In this document: positions 8,856 through 17,221 of the stretch, one piece after another
Position numbering within the stretch: the first letter of the stretch is position 1
How the letters are laid out: each line of letters opens with the position of its first letter
NCBI RefSeq assembly: GCF_002224125.1
Contig: NZ_NCSM01000065.1
Span: 1-64,000, forward strand
DNA length: 64,000 bases
Direction: 5' to 3'
Origin: Streptomyces sp. NBS 14/10
Lineage (GTDB): Bacteria; Actinomycetota; Actinomycetes; Streptomycetales; Streptomycetaceae
Program-made: the position numbers and the translations under genes
The notes under the pieces: generated by a model
What the model saw: only the letters and a program-made list of their open reading frames with translations
What the model was told of the DNA's origin: nothing
The model's database searches: none

Positions 8856-9860
8856 ATGAGACGTGCCATCACCTTCTTGAGCGCGATAACCGTCGCCGCC
8901 ATGGGCTGGACCCTCGGTACCGCCCAGGCCGCGCCCGCGCCGCCCCCGCCGCCCCGGTCCGCGCAGGAGACCTCCTTCTCCGCCGAGCAGCAGCGGTCCG
9001 CGCTGCGCTTCTGGACCGCCGAACGCCTGCGCACCGCACGGGACGTCACCACGCTGCGCCAGACCGGCGCCTCGGCCGCCGGACCGTCGGCCGCCGGACC
9101 GCGGGTGACGGTCCCCCCGGTGTCCGGGCCCAAATCCGTGTCGTCCTCGGGTGCCGCCCCCTCGGTGGCCGCCTCCTCGCCCACCCCCTGGACCGGGGGC
9201 GGCCTGATCGGCACCACGGCCGGCAAGGTGTTCTTCCAGAACGCCTCCGGAGGCACGTTCGCCTGCTCGGCCACCGTCGCCAACGCCGACAACAAGTCCG
9301 TCGTCCTCACCGCCGGGCACTGCGTCGTGGACGCGGGCACCGGAGAGGTCTACCGCAACTGGGTCTTCATCCCGGGCTACGCCAACGGCAACCGCCCCTT
9401 CGGCACCTTCACCGCCAGGTCGCTGTTCCACCTCGGGCAGTACGTCTCCACGCGCGGCGACGCCAACTGGGACCTCGCCTTCGCGGTTATGGGCCAGGTG
9501 AACGGGCGGTCGCTGGTCGACACCGTCGGCGCCCAGGGCATCGCCTTCAACTCGCCCACCGGCCGCCACGTCCACTCCTTCGGCTACGGAGGCTCGGCCG
9601 CGGAGGGCAACGGCGAGCGCCTGAACCACTGCGAGGGCGACGAGTACCCCGACGCGGGGCGGCCCGGCTCCACGATGTGGGGCATCGACTGCGTACAGAC
9701 CGGGGGTTCGAGCGGCGGCGGCTTCCTGGCCGACTTCGACACCTCGAACGGCGGCGGCTACCTCGTCGGCAACATCAGCGTGAGCGCGGGCAACAACGAG
9801 TACCACCCGACCCTCGGGAACGAGGCGCTGGATCTGTACCGTCAGGCGGGCGCGGCCTAG
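8856..9860 (+). CDS. Secreted trypsin-like serine protease
   Basis: This 334-residue exported protease begins with a signal peptide (RRAITFLSAITVAAMGW, cleavage near AQA at residues 24-26) and a proline- and serine-rich propeptide-like region up to about residue 115. The chymotrypsin-fold triad is H155 in TAGHC, D206 in NWDLAF and S286 in GSSGGG. I chose the ATG at 8856 because it has a GGAG ribosome binding site and starts exactly at the signal peptide. The frame is open further upstream, but only through intergenic sequence. The stop codon overlaps the stop of the convergent monooxygenase gene by four bases. Substrate specificity cannot be read from the sequence. Confidence 0.9.
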   Translation: MRRAITFLSAITVAAMGWTLGTAQAAPAPPPPPRSAQETSFSAEQQRSALRFWTAERLRTARDVTTLRQTGASAAGPSAAGPRVTVPPVSGPKSVSSSGAAPSVAASSPTPWTGGGLIGTTAGKVFFQNASGGTFACSATVANADNKSVVLTAGHCVVDAGTGEVYRNWVFIPGYANGNRPFGTFTARSLFHLGQYVSTRGDANWDLAFAVMGQVNGRSLVDTVGAQGIAFNSPTGRHVHSFGYGGSAAEGNGERLNHCEGDEYPDAGRPGSTMWGIDCVQTGGSSGGGFLADFDTSNGGGYLVGNISVSAGNNEYHPTLGNEALDLYRQAGAA

Positions 9861-11491
9861 CCGCCGAGCCCGGCCAGATAGTCACGTAGCCCGGCTTCCC
9901 CGTCCGCCGCGAAACCGATGTAGCCGTCGGGGCGGACGAGGAAGAGCCCGCGCTCCCCGTAGCCGGCGCGGATATGCCCGTCGGGGTCGAGAAGATGACC
10001 TGGGCGCCCCGCCGGGCCGCCGATCCGGTACGTATGGACGAAGTTTGCGCGGACGGGCGGGAGTTCGGTGTCACCGAGGGCCAGCAGTGTGAAGTGCGGG
10101 CCACGGAAGGCGTCGAACAGGCGGAACGGCTCGCCGTCGGGCCGGGCGCACGGCGCGTCCGGGGCCCGATCGCCCGCGCGCGGACTCCCGTACCCGCCCG
10201 CAGAGCCTTCCGGCGCGGCGCTTCCGCGTACGGCGCCTTCGCGTACGGCGCCTTCTGCCGCAACGCCTTCCCCCGCAACGCCTTCCCCCGCAACGCCTTC
10301 CGGCGCGGGCCGTCGGTCCACCGCCAGTCGGCCGCCGCGGTAGTTCAGCCCGAGCTGCCGCACTTCGGGCCCGCGGCGCTCCCCCTCCTCGTCACCCGCC
10401 CGATGGGCGCGGTGGATACGGGTGCTGATGCCGAGCACCCTGGCGGCGACCGGCAGCCGCTCCTCCTCGTAGGTGTCCAGCAGGGCCGGGTCCGCCCCGT
10501 GCCGCAGCACCTGCCCGAGCTTCCAGCCGAGGTTGTACGCGTCCTGCACGCTGGTGTTGAGGCCCTGGCCGCCCGCGGGGGAGTGGATATGCGCCGCGTC
10601 CCCCACCAGGAAGACCCGGCCCTCGGCGAACCGCTCCGCCATCGCCGCCCGCGCCCGGAAGTCCGAGGCCCACGACACCTCGCGCACATCGGACGCCGCG
10701 AGGTGGGTGCGCTCGGCGATCAGCTGCCGCACCGCCTCGGCCGAGGTGTCCGGCGTGGCGTCGACGTCGGCGTCCTCGTATCGGGCGAATAGCTGGAAGT
10801 GGTCGGTCCCGGCGAGCGGGCACAGCGCGACCGTGCCGCCCTTCGCCTTCGGCCATGCGTGCCAGTGGCCCCGGTCGAGCCGGTCATCGTCCAGCCGGAC
10901 GTCGGCGACCAGCATGGGGCTGGGGTCCACGGTCTCGCCGGTCATGGGGATGCCGAGCGCCCTGCGCACAGTGCTGCGGCCACCGTCGGCGGCCACCAGA
11001 TAGGCGGCCCGTACGGTCGCGGCCGAGCCGTCGGCGCGGGACAGCCGCGCCTCGACGCCGTCGGCGTTCTGTGTCAGGCCGGTGAGCTCGGTGCCGAACT
11101 CGACGGATCCGCCCAGCTCTTGGAGCCGCGCGTACAGCAGCCGCGCGGTGCGCCACTGCGGGACCATCCACATGTCCGCGTACGGCGCGCCCGGCGTCGG
11201 CCGGCCCCGTTCGATCATGTCGTGCGTGCCGAGCCGCGTGCCGTCCTCCCAGCCCAGCATCAGTGGATACGGCCCGCCCGCCCGCCGCACCGCGTCGATC
11301 ACTCCCAGGTCGTCGAAGACCTCCTGCGTCCGTGGGTTCAGCCCCTTGCCGCGCGACCCGGGGAACAGGTCCGCCCCTCGCTCGACCACGCGGGCGCGTA
11401 CCCCGCGCCGGGCCAGGTCGATCGCGAGGGTCAGACCGGAGGGCCCGGCCCCGACGATCAGCACCGCTTCCTTAACGTTGTTAAGTTCCAT
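9857..11491 (-). CDS. FAD-dependent aromatic monooxygenase (PF01494 type)
   Basis: This 544-residue flavoprotein is of the aromatic hydroxylase type, such as the polyketide or phenol hydroxylases. It has the FAD motif GAGPSG at residues 14-19, the middle DG motif (VAADGGRSTVRRALG) and the third FAD motif FLVGDAAHIHSPAGGQGLNTS. The C-terminal part (HFTLLALGDTELPP onward) looks like the thioredoxin-like domain of phenol-hydroxylase relatives. Between them lies a segment of about 35 residues built from EGVAG-like pentads, encoded by 15-base tandem repeats. The gene is divergent from a TetR regulator, with an operator inside its first codons, so it is probably induced by the regulator's ligand. 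The substrate is unknown. Confidence 0.88.
   Translation of the reverse strand: MELNNVKEAVLIVGAGPSGLTLAIDLARRGVRARVVERGADLFPGSRGKGLNPRTQEVFDDLGVIDAVRRAGGPYPLMLGWEDGTRLGTHDMIERGRPTPGAPYADMWMVPQWRTARLLYARLQELGGSVEFGTELTGLTQNADGVEARLSRADGSAATVRAAYLVAADGGRSTVRRALGIPMTGETVDPSPMLVADVRLDDDRLDRGHWHAWPKAKGGTVALCPLAGTDHFQLFARYEDADVDATPDTSAEAVRQLIAERTHLAASDVREVSWASDFRARAAMAERFAEGRVFLVGDAAHIHSPAGGQGLNTSVQDAYNLGWKLGQVLRHGADPALLDTYEEERLPVAARVLGISTRIHRAHRAGDEEGERRGPEVRQLGLNYRGGRLAVDRRPAPEGVAGEGVAGEGVAAEGAVREGAVRGSAAPEGSAGGYGSPRAGDRAPDAPCARPDGEPFRLFDAFRGPHFTLLALGDTELPPVRANFVHTYRIGGPAGRPGHLLDPDGHIRAGYGERGLFLVRPDGYIGFAADGEAGLRDYLAGLGG
10226..10302. repeat. In-frame 15-base tandem repeats inside the monooxygenase gene
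   Basis: Two copies of gcgtacggcgccttc and about three copies of a 15-base unit containing cgcaacgccttcccc stand in tandem. Read on the coding strand they give alternating EGVAG and EGA-type pentapeptides, a flexible linker between the FAD domain and the C-terminal domain. Because the unit is 15 bases, changes in copy number would keep the frame. Confidence 0.8.
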
Positions 11492-11519
11492 GCCCCGAGA
11501 GTCTCCTTAACGGCGTTAA
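11472..11519. promoter_or_regulatory. Paired TetR operators (TTAAC-N3-GTTAA)
   Basis: Two copies of the inverted repeat TTAAC-N3-GTTAA occur 35 bases apart, at 11472-11484 and 11507-11519. The first lies within codons 3-7 of the monooxygenase gene and the second overlaps its ribosome binding site and the intergenic region. A TetR-family gene starts 47 bases further on, so these are very likely its operators. Confidence 0.75.
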
Positions 11520-11565
11520 ATTGTCAAGTGTCATCGACCGGGGGACGGCCTGGGAGAATCGGCGC

Positions 11566-12216
11566 ATGGCGACGCGACTGGACCGCGCGCAGGTGGTGGA
11601 CACCGCGCTGCGGCTGCTGAACGAGGTGGGTCTCGAAGGGCTCACGCTGCGCCGGATCGCCAAGGAGCTGAACGTCCAGGCGCCCGCCCTCTACTGGCAC
11701 TTCAAGAACAAGCAGGCCCTCCTCGACGAGATGGCCACCGCCATGTACCGCGAGATGGCGGCTGGTGCGGCGGCAGCCCCCGCCGCCACCTGGCAGGAAC
11801 GCGTCGCGGACGCACAGCGGGCGCTGCGCCGCGCGCTTCTGCGCTACCGCGACGGCGCCAAGGTCTTCAGCGGCAGCCATTTCACGGACACCTCACACGC
11901 CCCCGGCCAGAACGAGCACCTGCGCGCACTCGTCGCGGCGGGCTTCACCCCCGGCACGGCCGCCCGCGCCTCCTTCGTCGCGTACGCGTTCACCCTCGGG
12001 TTCGTGATCGAGGAACAGGCGGTGGAGCCGATGCCTGGCGAGCGGGCGGAGGGCTACGACGTCCAGGAGCGCGCGAAGCTCATCGGCGAGGAGTACGCGC
12101 TGGCGGCGGAGGCGGGCGCGGACCTGTTCACGGATTACGAGGCGCGCTTCGAGGAGGGGCTGCGCGCGATCGTCGCGGGCATCGAGGCGACCATGGGCCC
12201 TGACGCGCGGTCTTGA
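11566..12216 (+). CDS. TetR-family repressor (TetR_C type)
   Basis: This 216-residue regulator has an N-terminal helix-turn-helix (LTLRRIAKELNVQAPALYWHF) very close to that of the classical tetracycline repressor, and a TetR_C-like C-terminal domain. It is transcribed away from the monooxygenase gene, and the pair shares two operator palindromes, so it probably represses the monooxygenase and itself. The ATG at 11566 is preceded by GAGAAT six bases upstream, which looks like the -10 box of a leaderless transcript. An earlier in-frame start at 11521 would sit against the operator. Confidence 0.88.
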   Translation: MATRLDRAQVVDTALRLLNEVGLEGLTLRRIAKELNVQAPALYWHFKNKQALLDEMATAMYREMAAGAAAAPAATWQERVADAQRALRRALLRYRDGAKVFSGSHFTDTSHAPGQNEHLRALVAAGFTPGTAARASFVAYAFTLGFVIEEQAVEPMPGERAEGYDVQERAKLIGEEYALAAEAGADLFTDYEARFEEGLRAIVAGIEATMGPDARS

Positions 12217-12275
12217 GGCGCGGTCTTGACGCGCGGTTTTGAGACGCCCGGCCCGGCGCCCTGCACAATGACTGC

Positions 12276-13748
12276 ATGACACACCGAATCGAGGCCGACG
12301 GCGAGGCCGACGCCGCGACCGCGCACGCGTGGGCCGCCCTCGGCGGCGCCCCGGAACTGCTGGAGAAGGTGTCGTACGCCCCCGCCGGCGGTGTTCTGCC
12401 CGCCCGCCTGCCCGTACGCGAGCTGGCCCGCGCCACCGTCGGAGCGTGCTCCCTCGCCGCCGCCGAACTCGCGGCGCTGCGGTCCGGGGGAGCGGTCCCG
12501 GCCGTACGGGTGGCGGAGGCCGCGGTGGCCACCGCGTTCATCAGCGAGCGGCATCTGCGGATCGACGGCCGGAAGCCGACGAACTTCGCGCCGCTGTCCG
12601 GCTTCTGGCGCGCGGCCGACGGCTGGGTGCGCACCCACGCCAACTACCCCCACCACCGCGCCCGCCTGCTGTCCGCCCTCGGGATAGCCGACGCCGGCGA
12701 TGAGGACGTGCTGGTCAAGCGCCTCGCGGAGGAACTGGCGGCCCGCCCGGCGCAGTGGATCCAGGAGACGGTGTACGAAGCGGGCGGCCTGGCCGTAGCG
12801 GTGGCGCCGCCGCCGCAGAGCGCCACCCGGGCCGCGGCAGAGAGCGCCACCAGGGCTATGGCAGAGTCCGCCACCGGAGCCGCCGCAGAGACCGCCATCC
12901 CGCTACCCGGTCCCGCGCTGATCGAGTCCCGCCACATCGGAGAAGCCGCCCCCCGCCCCCTGCCGCCCGCGCCCCTGCCCGCGAGCGGCGTACGGGTCCT
13001 CGACCTGACCCGGGTCATCGCCGGCCCCGTGGCCACCCGCACCCTGGCGCTGCTCGGCGCGGACGTCCTGCGCATCGACTCCCCACACCTCCCGGAGGAC
13101 CCGGACGCCCACGCCGACACCGGCTTCGGCAAGCGCTCCACCCGGCTGGACCTCGCCGACCCCCGGGACCGGCAGACCTTCGAGGAACTGCTCGACCGCG
13201 CCGATGTCGTGGTCACCGGCTACCGCCCGGGCGCCTTCGACCGCTTCGGCCTCGCCCCCGACGCCCTGCTGGAACGCCGCCCCGGACTCGTCGTCGCCCA
13301 GGTGTCCGCATGGGGCTGGTCCGGCCCCTGGGCCGGACGGCGCGGCTTCGACAGCCTCGTCCAGGCCGCATGCGGTATCGCCACCCTCGAAGCCGCCCCC
13401 GACGGCCACCCCGGCGTACTTCCCGCGCAGGCCCTCGACCACGGCACGGGCTATCTGCTCGCCGCCGGGGTCCTACGGTCCCTGGCCGAACGCCACGAGA
13501 GCGGCGGCGGACACCATCTGCGCTTCTCCCTGACCGCCACAGCCTCCTGGCTGATGCACGGCATCACCCCCGCCACCGGCGACACTCCGCGCGCCGCCGC
13601 GTACGACGCCGCCCCCTGGCTGACCGAACGCCCCGCCCCGTACGGCCGGCTGCGCTACGCCCGCCCACCCCTCGGCTACACCGATGCCCCCCGCGACTGG
13701 ACCCACCCGCCGACCCTCTGGGGCACCGACGCCCCGGTCTGGCTCTGA
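12276..13748 (+). CDS. CoA-transferase family III (CaiB/BaiF-type) protein
   Basis: This 490-residue protein belongs to the class III CoA-transferases, which move CoA between carboxylic acids (or racemise 2-methylacyl-CoA). The second half holds the canonical segments VRVLDLTRVIAGPVATRTLALLGADV, a FGKRSTRLDL motif and ADVVVTGYRPGAFDRFGL. The catalytic aspartate would lie in the central part, but it cannot be fixed here. The first 200 residues form a partial copy of the same fold, joined by an alanine-rich linker of SATRA/AESAT repeats (residues about 187-210). The start is preceded by CACAAT six bases upstream, which fits leaderless transcription. The substrate is unknown. Confidence 0.8.
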   Translation: MTHRIEADGEADAATAHAWAALGGAPELLEKVSYAPAGGVLPARLPVRELARATVGACSLAAAELAALRSGGAVPAVRVAEAAVATAFISERHLRIDGRKPTNFAPLSGFWRAADGWVRTHANYPHHRARLLSALGIADAGDEDVLVKRLAEELAARPAQWIQETVYEAGGLAVAVAPPPQSATRAAAESATRAMAESATGAAAETAIPLPGPALIESRHIGEAAPRPLPPAPLPASGVRVLDLTRVIAGPVATRTLALLGADVLRIDSPHLPEDPDAHADTGFGKRSTRLDLADPRDRQTFEELLDRADVVVTGYRPGAFDRFGLAPDALLERRPGLVVAQVSAWGWSGPWAGRRGFDSLVQAACGIATLEAAPDGHPGVLPAQALDHGTGYLLAAGVLRSLAERHESGGGHHLRFSLTATASWLMHGITPATGDTPRAAAYDAAPWLTERPAPYGRLRYARPPLGYTDAPRDWTHPPTLWGTDAPVWL

Positions 13749-13791
13749 CACTTCACGCGCATTTGATTGCTTGAAGCGCACTTGAAGCTCC

Positions 13792-13797
13792 TAGCGT
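13792..13797 (+). promoter_or_regulatory. -10 box TAGCGT of the aldo/keto reductase gene
   Basis: TAGCGT is followed by seven bases and then the ATG at 13805. This spacing places the transcription start at or beside the start codon, which suggests leaderless translation. Two TTGAAG words lie upstream, but none at the ideal -35 distance. Confidence 0.5.
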
Positions 13798-13804
13798 GAC
13801 CGGC

Positions 13805-14806
13805 ATGAGCAACGCCATCGAAAGCAGCGCCATCGAGCCGATCAGCAAGGTCGAGCTGGGCACCGGCGGCCCCCTCGTCGGTGTCCAGGGCTTCGGCGCC
13901 ATGGGCATCAGCCACGCCTACGGACAGACGGACGACGCGGCCGCCCGCGACACCCTGGAAGCCACCGTCGAGGCGGGCGTCACCCTCATCGACACCGCCG
14001 ACATGTACGGCGCCGGCGCCAACGAGGAGTTCCTCGCGCCGTTCGTCGCGGCGCACCGCGACGAGATCGTTCTCGCCACCAAGTTCGGCATCGAACGTCG
14101 CGCCAACGATCCGGGCTACCGGGGACTCCGCAACGATCCCGCCTACATCAAAAAGGCCGTCGAAGCGAGCCTGCGCCGCATGAACGTCGAGGTCATCGAC
14201 CTCTACTACATGCACCGCCGCGACCCCGCCGTCCCGCTGGCCGAGTCCGTCGGCGCCATGGCGGAACTGGTACGGGAAGGCAAGGTCAAGCACCTCGGCC
14301 TGAGCGAGGTCACCGGCGCCGAACTGCGCGAGGCGCACGCCGTGCACCCGATCACCGCCCTGCAGTCCGAGTGGTCCCTCTTCAGCCGGGACGTCGAGCG
14401 CAGCGCGGTGGGCGCGGCCGCCGAACTCGGCGTCGCCTTCGTGCCGTACTCGCCACTCGGCAAGGGCTTTCTGACCGGCGCCTTCACCGACGCGGGCAAA
14501 GTCCTCTCCAGCGGCGACGTCCGGCAGTCGCATCCGCGCTTCACCGGCGACAACGCCAAGGCGAACACCGCCCTCCTGGCGCCCCTCCACAAGATCGCGG
14601 CCGACCACGGCGCCACCACGGCCCAGATCGCCCTGGCCTGGGTCCAACAGCGGGCCCAGGCCCACGGCCTGACCGTCGTCCCCATCCCCGGGACCCGTAA
14701 GCGCAGCCGCCTCCTCGAGAACGCCGCGGCCACCCGGATCACGCTGACCTCCGAGGAGCTGGCGCTGCTGGAGCCGATCGCCGACCGGGTGGCGGGCGAC
14801 CGCTAG
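13805..14806 (+). CDS. Aldo/keto reductase
   Basis: This 333-residue NADPH-dependent oxidoreductase of the AKR (beta/alpha)8 fold reduces aldehydes or ketones. The catalytic tetrad is visible as D and Y in LIDTADMYG, K in ATKFG and H in YYMHRRD. The C-terminal VVPIPGTRKRSRLLENAAA segment binds the cofactor phosphate. I start it at the ATG at 13805 (MSNAIESS), because the GTG at 13796 lies inside the apparent -10 box. No functional link with its neighbours is evident. Confidence 0.88.
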   Translation: MSNAIESSAIEPISKVELGTGGPLVGVQGFGAMGISHAYGQTDDAAARDTLEATVEAGVTLIDTADMYGAGANEEFLAPFVAAHRDEIVLATKFGIERRANDPGYRGLRNDPAYIKKAVEASLRRMNVEVIDLYYMHRRDPAVPLAESVGAMAELVREGKVKHLGLSEVTGAELREAHAVHPITALQSEWSLFSRDVERSAVGAAAELGVAFVPYSPLGKGFLTGAFTDAGKVLSSGDVRQSHPRFTGDNAKANTALLAPLHKIAADHGATTAQIALAWVQQRAQAHGLTVVPIPGTRKRSRLLENAAATRITLTSEELALLEPIADRVAGDR

Positions 14807-14854
14807 CCGGACATGTCCCTGACCTCAGCGGCCCGGGAGGGCCAGGGGCTCGCT

Positions 14855-15985
14855 TTATGCCGACGGGCAGAACACCGATTTGAGGGCGTCGGTGATGTGT
14901 GGCGGCGTGTTCATGCGCTCGGCATCGTCCCCCGACAGCGTCACGGACACGGCGAACTGCAGCCGGCCGTCGGAGGAGCTGGCGGTCGAGGCGACAAAGC
15001 CGGGGGCGGTGCCCAGGGATCCTGGAGCGAACTCGGGGTTGCCGGCGCACGGCCCTCCGTCGGTCCGCGGCGGCATACCAGGCGGCGGGCCGGTGAGCAG
15101 ATCGCTCAGCGACTCCGGCAGGAGCCTGCCCTGGCGGAGGGCGCGGTTGAAGGCGCTGACGTCGCGTGCGGTGGAGACCACGCCGCCGGCGCCGAGCATG
15201 ATGGTGGCGTTGATCTTGTCGGCGTCGTGCAGCGTGCCCGTCTCGTCCATGGCGTAGCCGTGCCCGTGCGGGCCCTTGATGCCCTCCCATGGCTTTGTGG
15301 GCAGATAGGTATCGCGCATCCCGAGCGGGGCGAAGAGCCTCCTGTTGAGCTCGGCCGCCAGCGACCTTCCGGACAGTTTCTCGATGATCACGCCGAGCAG
15401 GATGTAGTCGGTGTTGGAGTGGCTGAAGGTCCCGATCTCCACGGGCCGAGGGTTCTTGCGCGAGGCCGCCAGCAGGTCGGTCGGGCTGTAGTTACGAGTG
15501 GGGTCCATGGTGTCCGGGCCGAGGAACTCGGGGATGCCCGAGGTCATCTGGATCAGATTGCGTACCGTGATCTCGTCGGCCCGCTCCACCAGGTCCTTTT
15601 CCGCCACCTCCGGCAGGACCGCGCTGAGTTTGTCGTCCAGGCTCAGCTTGCCCTCATTGACGAGTTGCAGCACCACGGCCGCGGTCATCTTCTTGGTCTG
15701 CGAACCGATCCGGTAGCGGGCGTTGGACGGAATCGCGCCGCCCTTGCCGTCGAGCAGGCGGGACCCGGCCGATCCCTTCCCGATCAGCTTGCCGTCCAGG
15801 TACACCTCGCCGATGGCGCCCACCACGTGGCCCGACTTCAGCAAGTCTTCCATCGCCTTCTGCACGTTCCCGACCTTGACGGGGCCGGCAGGCGCCGAGG
15901 CGTTGGCGGGCGCGGCCACGCTCAGAGCCAGCGCCACACACGCCACCGAGGCGATGCCGGCCACTGCCGCTCGACGTGAAAGCAT
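14855..15985 (-). CDS. Secreted class C beta-lactamase-fold protein with altered motifs
   Basis: This 376-residue exported protein resembles D-alanyl-D-alanine carboxypeptidases and class C beta-lactamases. A signal peptide (AAVAGIASVACVALALSVAAPANA) is followed by the catalytic SxxK motif S95-QT-K98 in YRIGSQTKK. The usual second motif Y-x-N reads H189-S-N191 in FSHSNTDYILLG, and the third motif, normally HTG or KTG, reads SLG in the PGSLGTAPGF segment. The overall fold should be preserved, but the catalytic tyrosine and histidine are replaced, so activity may be altered or lost. I start at the ATG at 15985, where the signal peptide begins; a frame extension to 16030 is unlikely. Confidence 0.82.
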   Translation of the reverse strand: MLSRRAAVAGIASVACVALALSVAAPANASAPAGPVKVGNVQKAMEDLLKSGHVVGAIGEVYLDGKLIGKGSAGSRLLDGKGGAIPSNARYRIGSQTKKMTAAVVLQLVNEGKLSLDDKLSAVLPEVAEKDLVERADEITVRNLIQMTSGIPEFLGPDTMDPTRNYSPTDLLAASRKNPRPVEIGTFSHSNTDYILLGVIIEKLSGRSLAAELNRRLFAPLGMRDTYLPTKPWEGIKGPHGHGYAMDETGTLHDADKINATIMLGAGGVVSTARDVSAFNRALRQGRLLPESLSDLLTGPPPGMPPRTDGGPCAGNPEFAPGSLGTAPGFVASTASSSDGRLQFAVSVTLSGDDAERMNTPPHITDALKSVFCPSA

Positions 15986-16129
15986 GAAGTCTCCCTTTGC
16001 GGAAGTCCGAAAAAGCTGATGTCGAGCCACAGTTCTAGGGCGGGACGTGTTTCCTCGGTGTTAGCCCCCGACCGTGCGGCTACGGCTTTCGCTGCGGTGC
16101 CGAGGAAGGCGAGACCACTGGAGATCGGC

Positions 16130-16912
16130 ATGACTTCTCATGAGGCACGGCTGTACGCGCACTTCCTGGACGACGGGAAAGACGGCGGCGGCCGAGAACT
16201 GACACTGGCCGAACGGATACAGCAGCAGGTGCCCAACGTCGGGCCGATCGCCCGCAATCAGCGTCTCTTTGCGCTGCGGGCGGTGCGTACCGTCGCCGAG
16301 CAGTACGGCATCCGGCAGTTCCTGGATATCGGCTCCGGCCCGGACCATGCACCGAACGTCCATGAGGTGGCGCAGGCCGTCGACCCTGCCTGCAGGGTCG
16401 TCTACGTCGACCGGGACGAGGCGGTCATGGCGCAGGTGTCGGCCAGGTGGCAGGAGGACACCCGGGTCGGCTGCCTCACGGCCGACGTGCGCGACCCCGA
16501 GTCGATCCTGCGCTCCCCGGTCGTACGGCGGACCATCGACTTCGCCGAGCCCGTCGGACTGCTCCTGGCCTCGGTCTTCCTGTTCGTCGAGGACAGGGAC
16601 GACCCGGCCGGCATCATCGAGCGGCTGGTCGGAGAGCTGCCGTCCCGCAGCTATGTGGCCTTCTCGCAGGGCACCTACGACTATGACGGCGACCGGCGCA
16701 CCGTGGAACTCCTGACCTCCCTGTACGCGGAAGGCGGTGTGACCGTCACACCGCGCGACAGGGCCACCATCGCGAGATTCCTGGAACGGGCCGGATTGGA
16801 GGTCCTTGCCCCTGGCATCGTCGCCACCAACCATTGGCGGCCGGACGCGGACGCCCGGCCAGGTAACGAGGCCGACTCCTGCATTCACGCCGCCCTCGCC
16901 CACAAGCCGTAA
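16130..16912 (+). CDS. SAM-dependent methyltransferase (DUF574 / Methyltransf_19)
   Basis: This 260-residue protein belongs to the DUF574 methyltransferases, which are greatly expanded in streptomycetes. The SAM-binding motif is FLDIGSGPDHAPNVHEVA, followed by the acidic VVYVDRDEAV and an aromatic SQGTYDYD segment. Members often sit beside conservons or regulators, but no such partner is visible here. The ATG at 16130 has a GGAG ribosome binding site. The substrate is unknown. The structured repeat element at 17.2-17.6 kb lies downstream. Confidence 0.85.
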   Translation: MTSHEARLYAHFLDDGKDGGGRELTLAERIQQQVPNVGPIARNQRLFALRAVRTVAEQYGIRQFLDIGSGPDHAPNVHEVAQAVDPACRVVYVDRDEAVMAQVSARWQEDTRVGCLTADVRDPESILRSPVVRRTIDFAEPVGLLLASVFLFVEDRDDPAGIIERLVGELPSRSYVAFSQGTYDYDGDRRTVELLTSLYAEGGVTVTPRDRATIARFLERAGLEVLAPGIVATNHWRPDADARPGNEADSCIHAALAHKP

Positions 16913-17221
16913 GCACGCTGTTGGCCTTTGGCACGGCTCATCGCTCTGATGGGTGGACTCCCCATTACCGCTGCCGGTGAGTCGGGTTAGTACCTGCCCC
17001 ATACGGTACGAAAGCGGTCACTAACAGTCCATGTGGCATCACTAATATTCGCGTTGTCGGGTAAAGATCTTGCTGTGTGCCTCCATGCGGTGCTCGCGGG
17101 CCGATCGGTCGCTCGCCCGCCTCGCGACGCGTTCCACATCGCGGCTTGAGCGCGCCGCTCCGCTCCGCAGCGCGCCGCCGCAGCTGCTGCCGCGCGGTGG
17201 CCGGCGAGGGGCCAGCGGTGC
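16913..17221. other. Intergenic stretch before the repeat element
   Basis: No credible gene is present. The part around 16980-17065 is unusually AT-rich for this genome (actaatattcgcgttg), and the part after 17075 is low-complexity GC-rich sequence. This may be the junction where the repeat element entered. Confidence 0.4.

Noticed and set aside
10226..10302. Tandem repeats as a CRISPR array
   Set aside because: The units are 15 bases without spacers and lie in frame within a coding gene. No cas genes are present.
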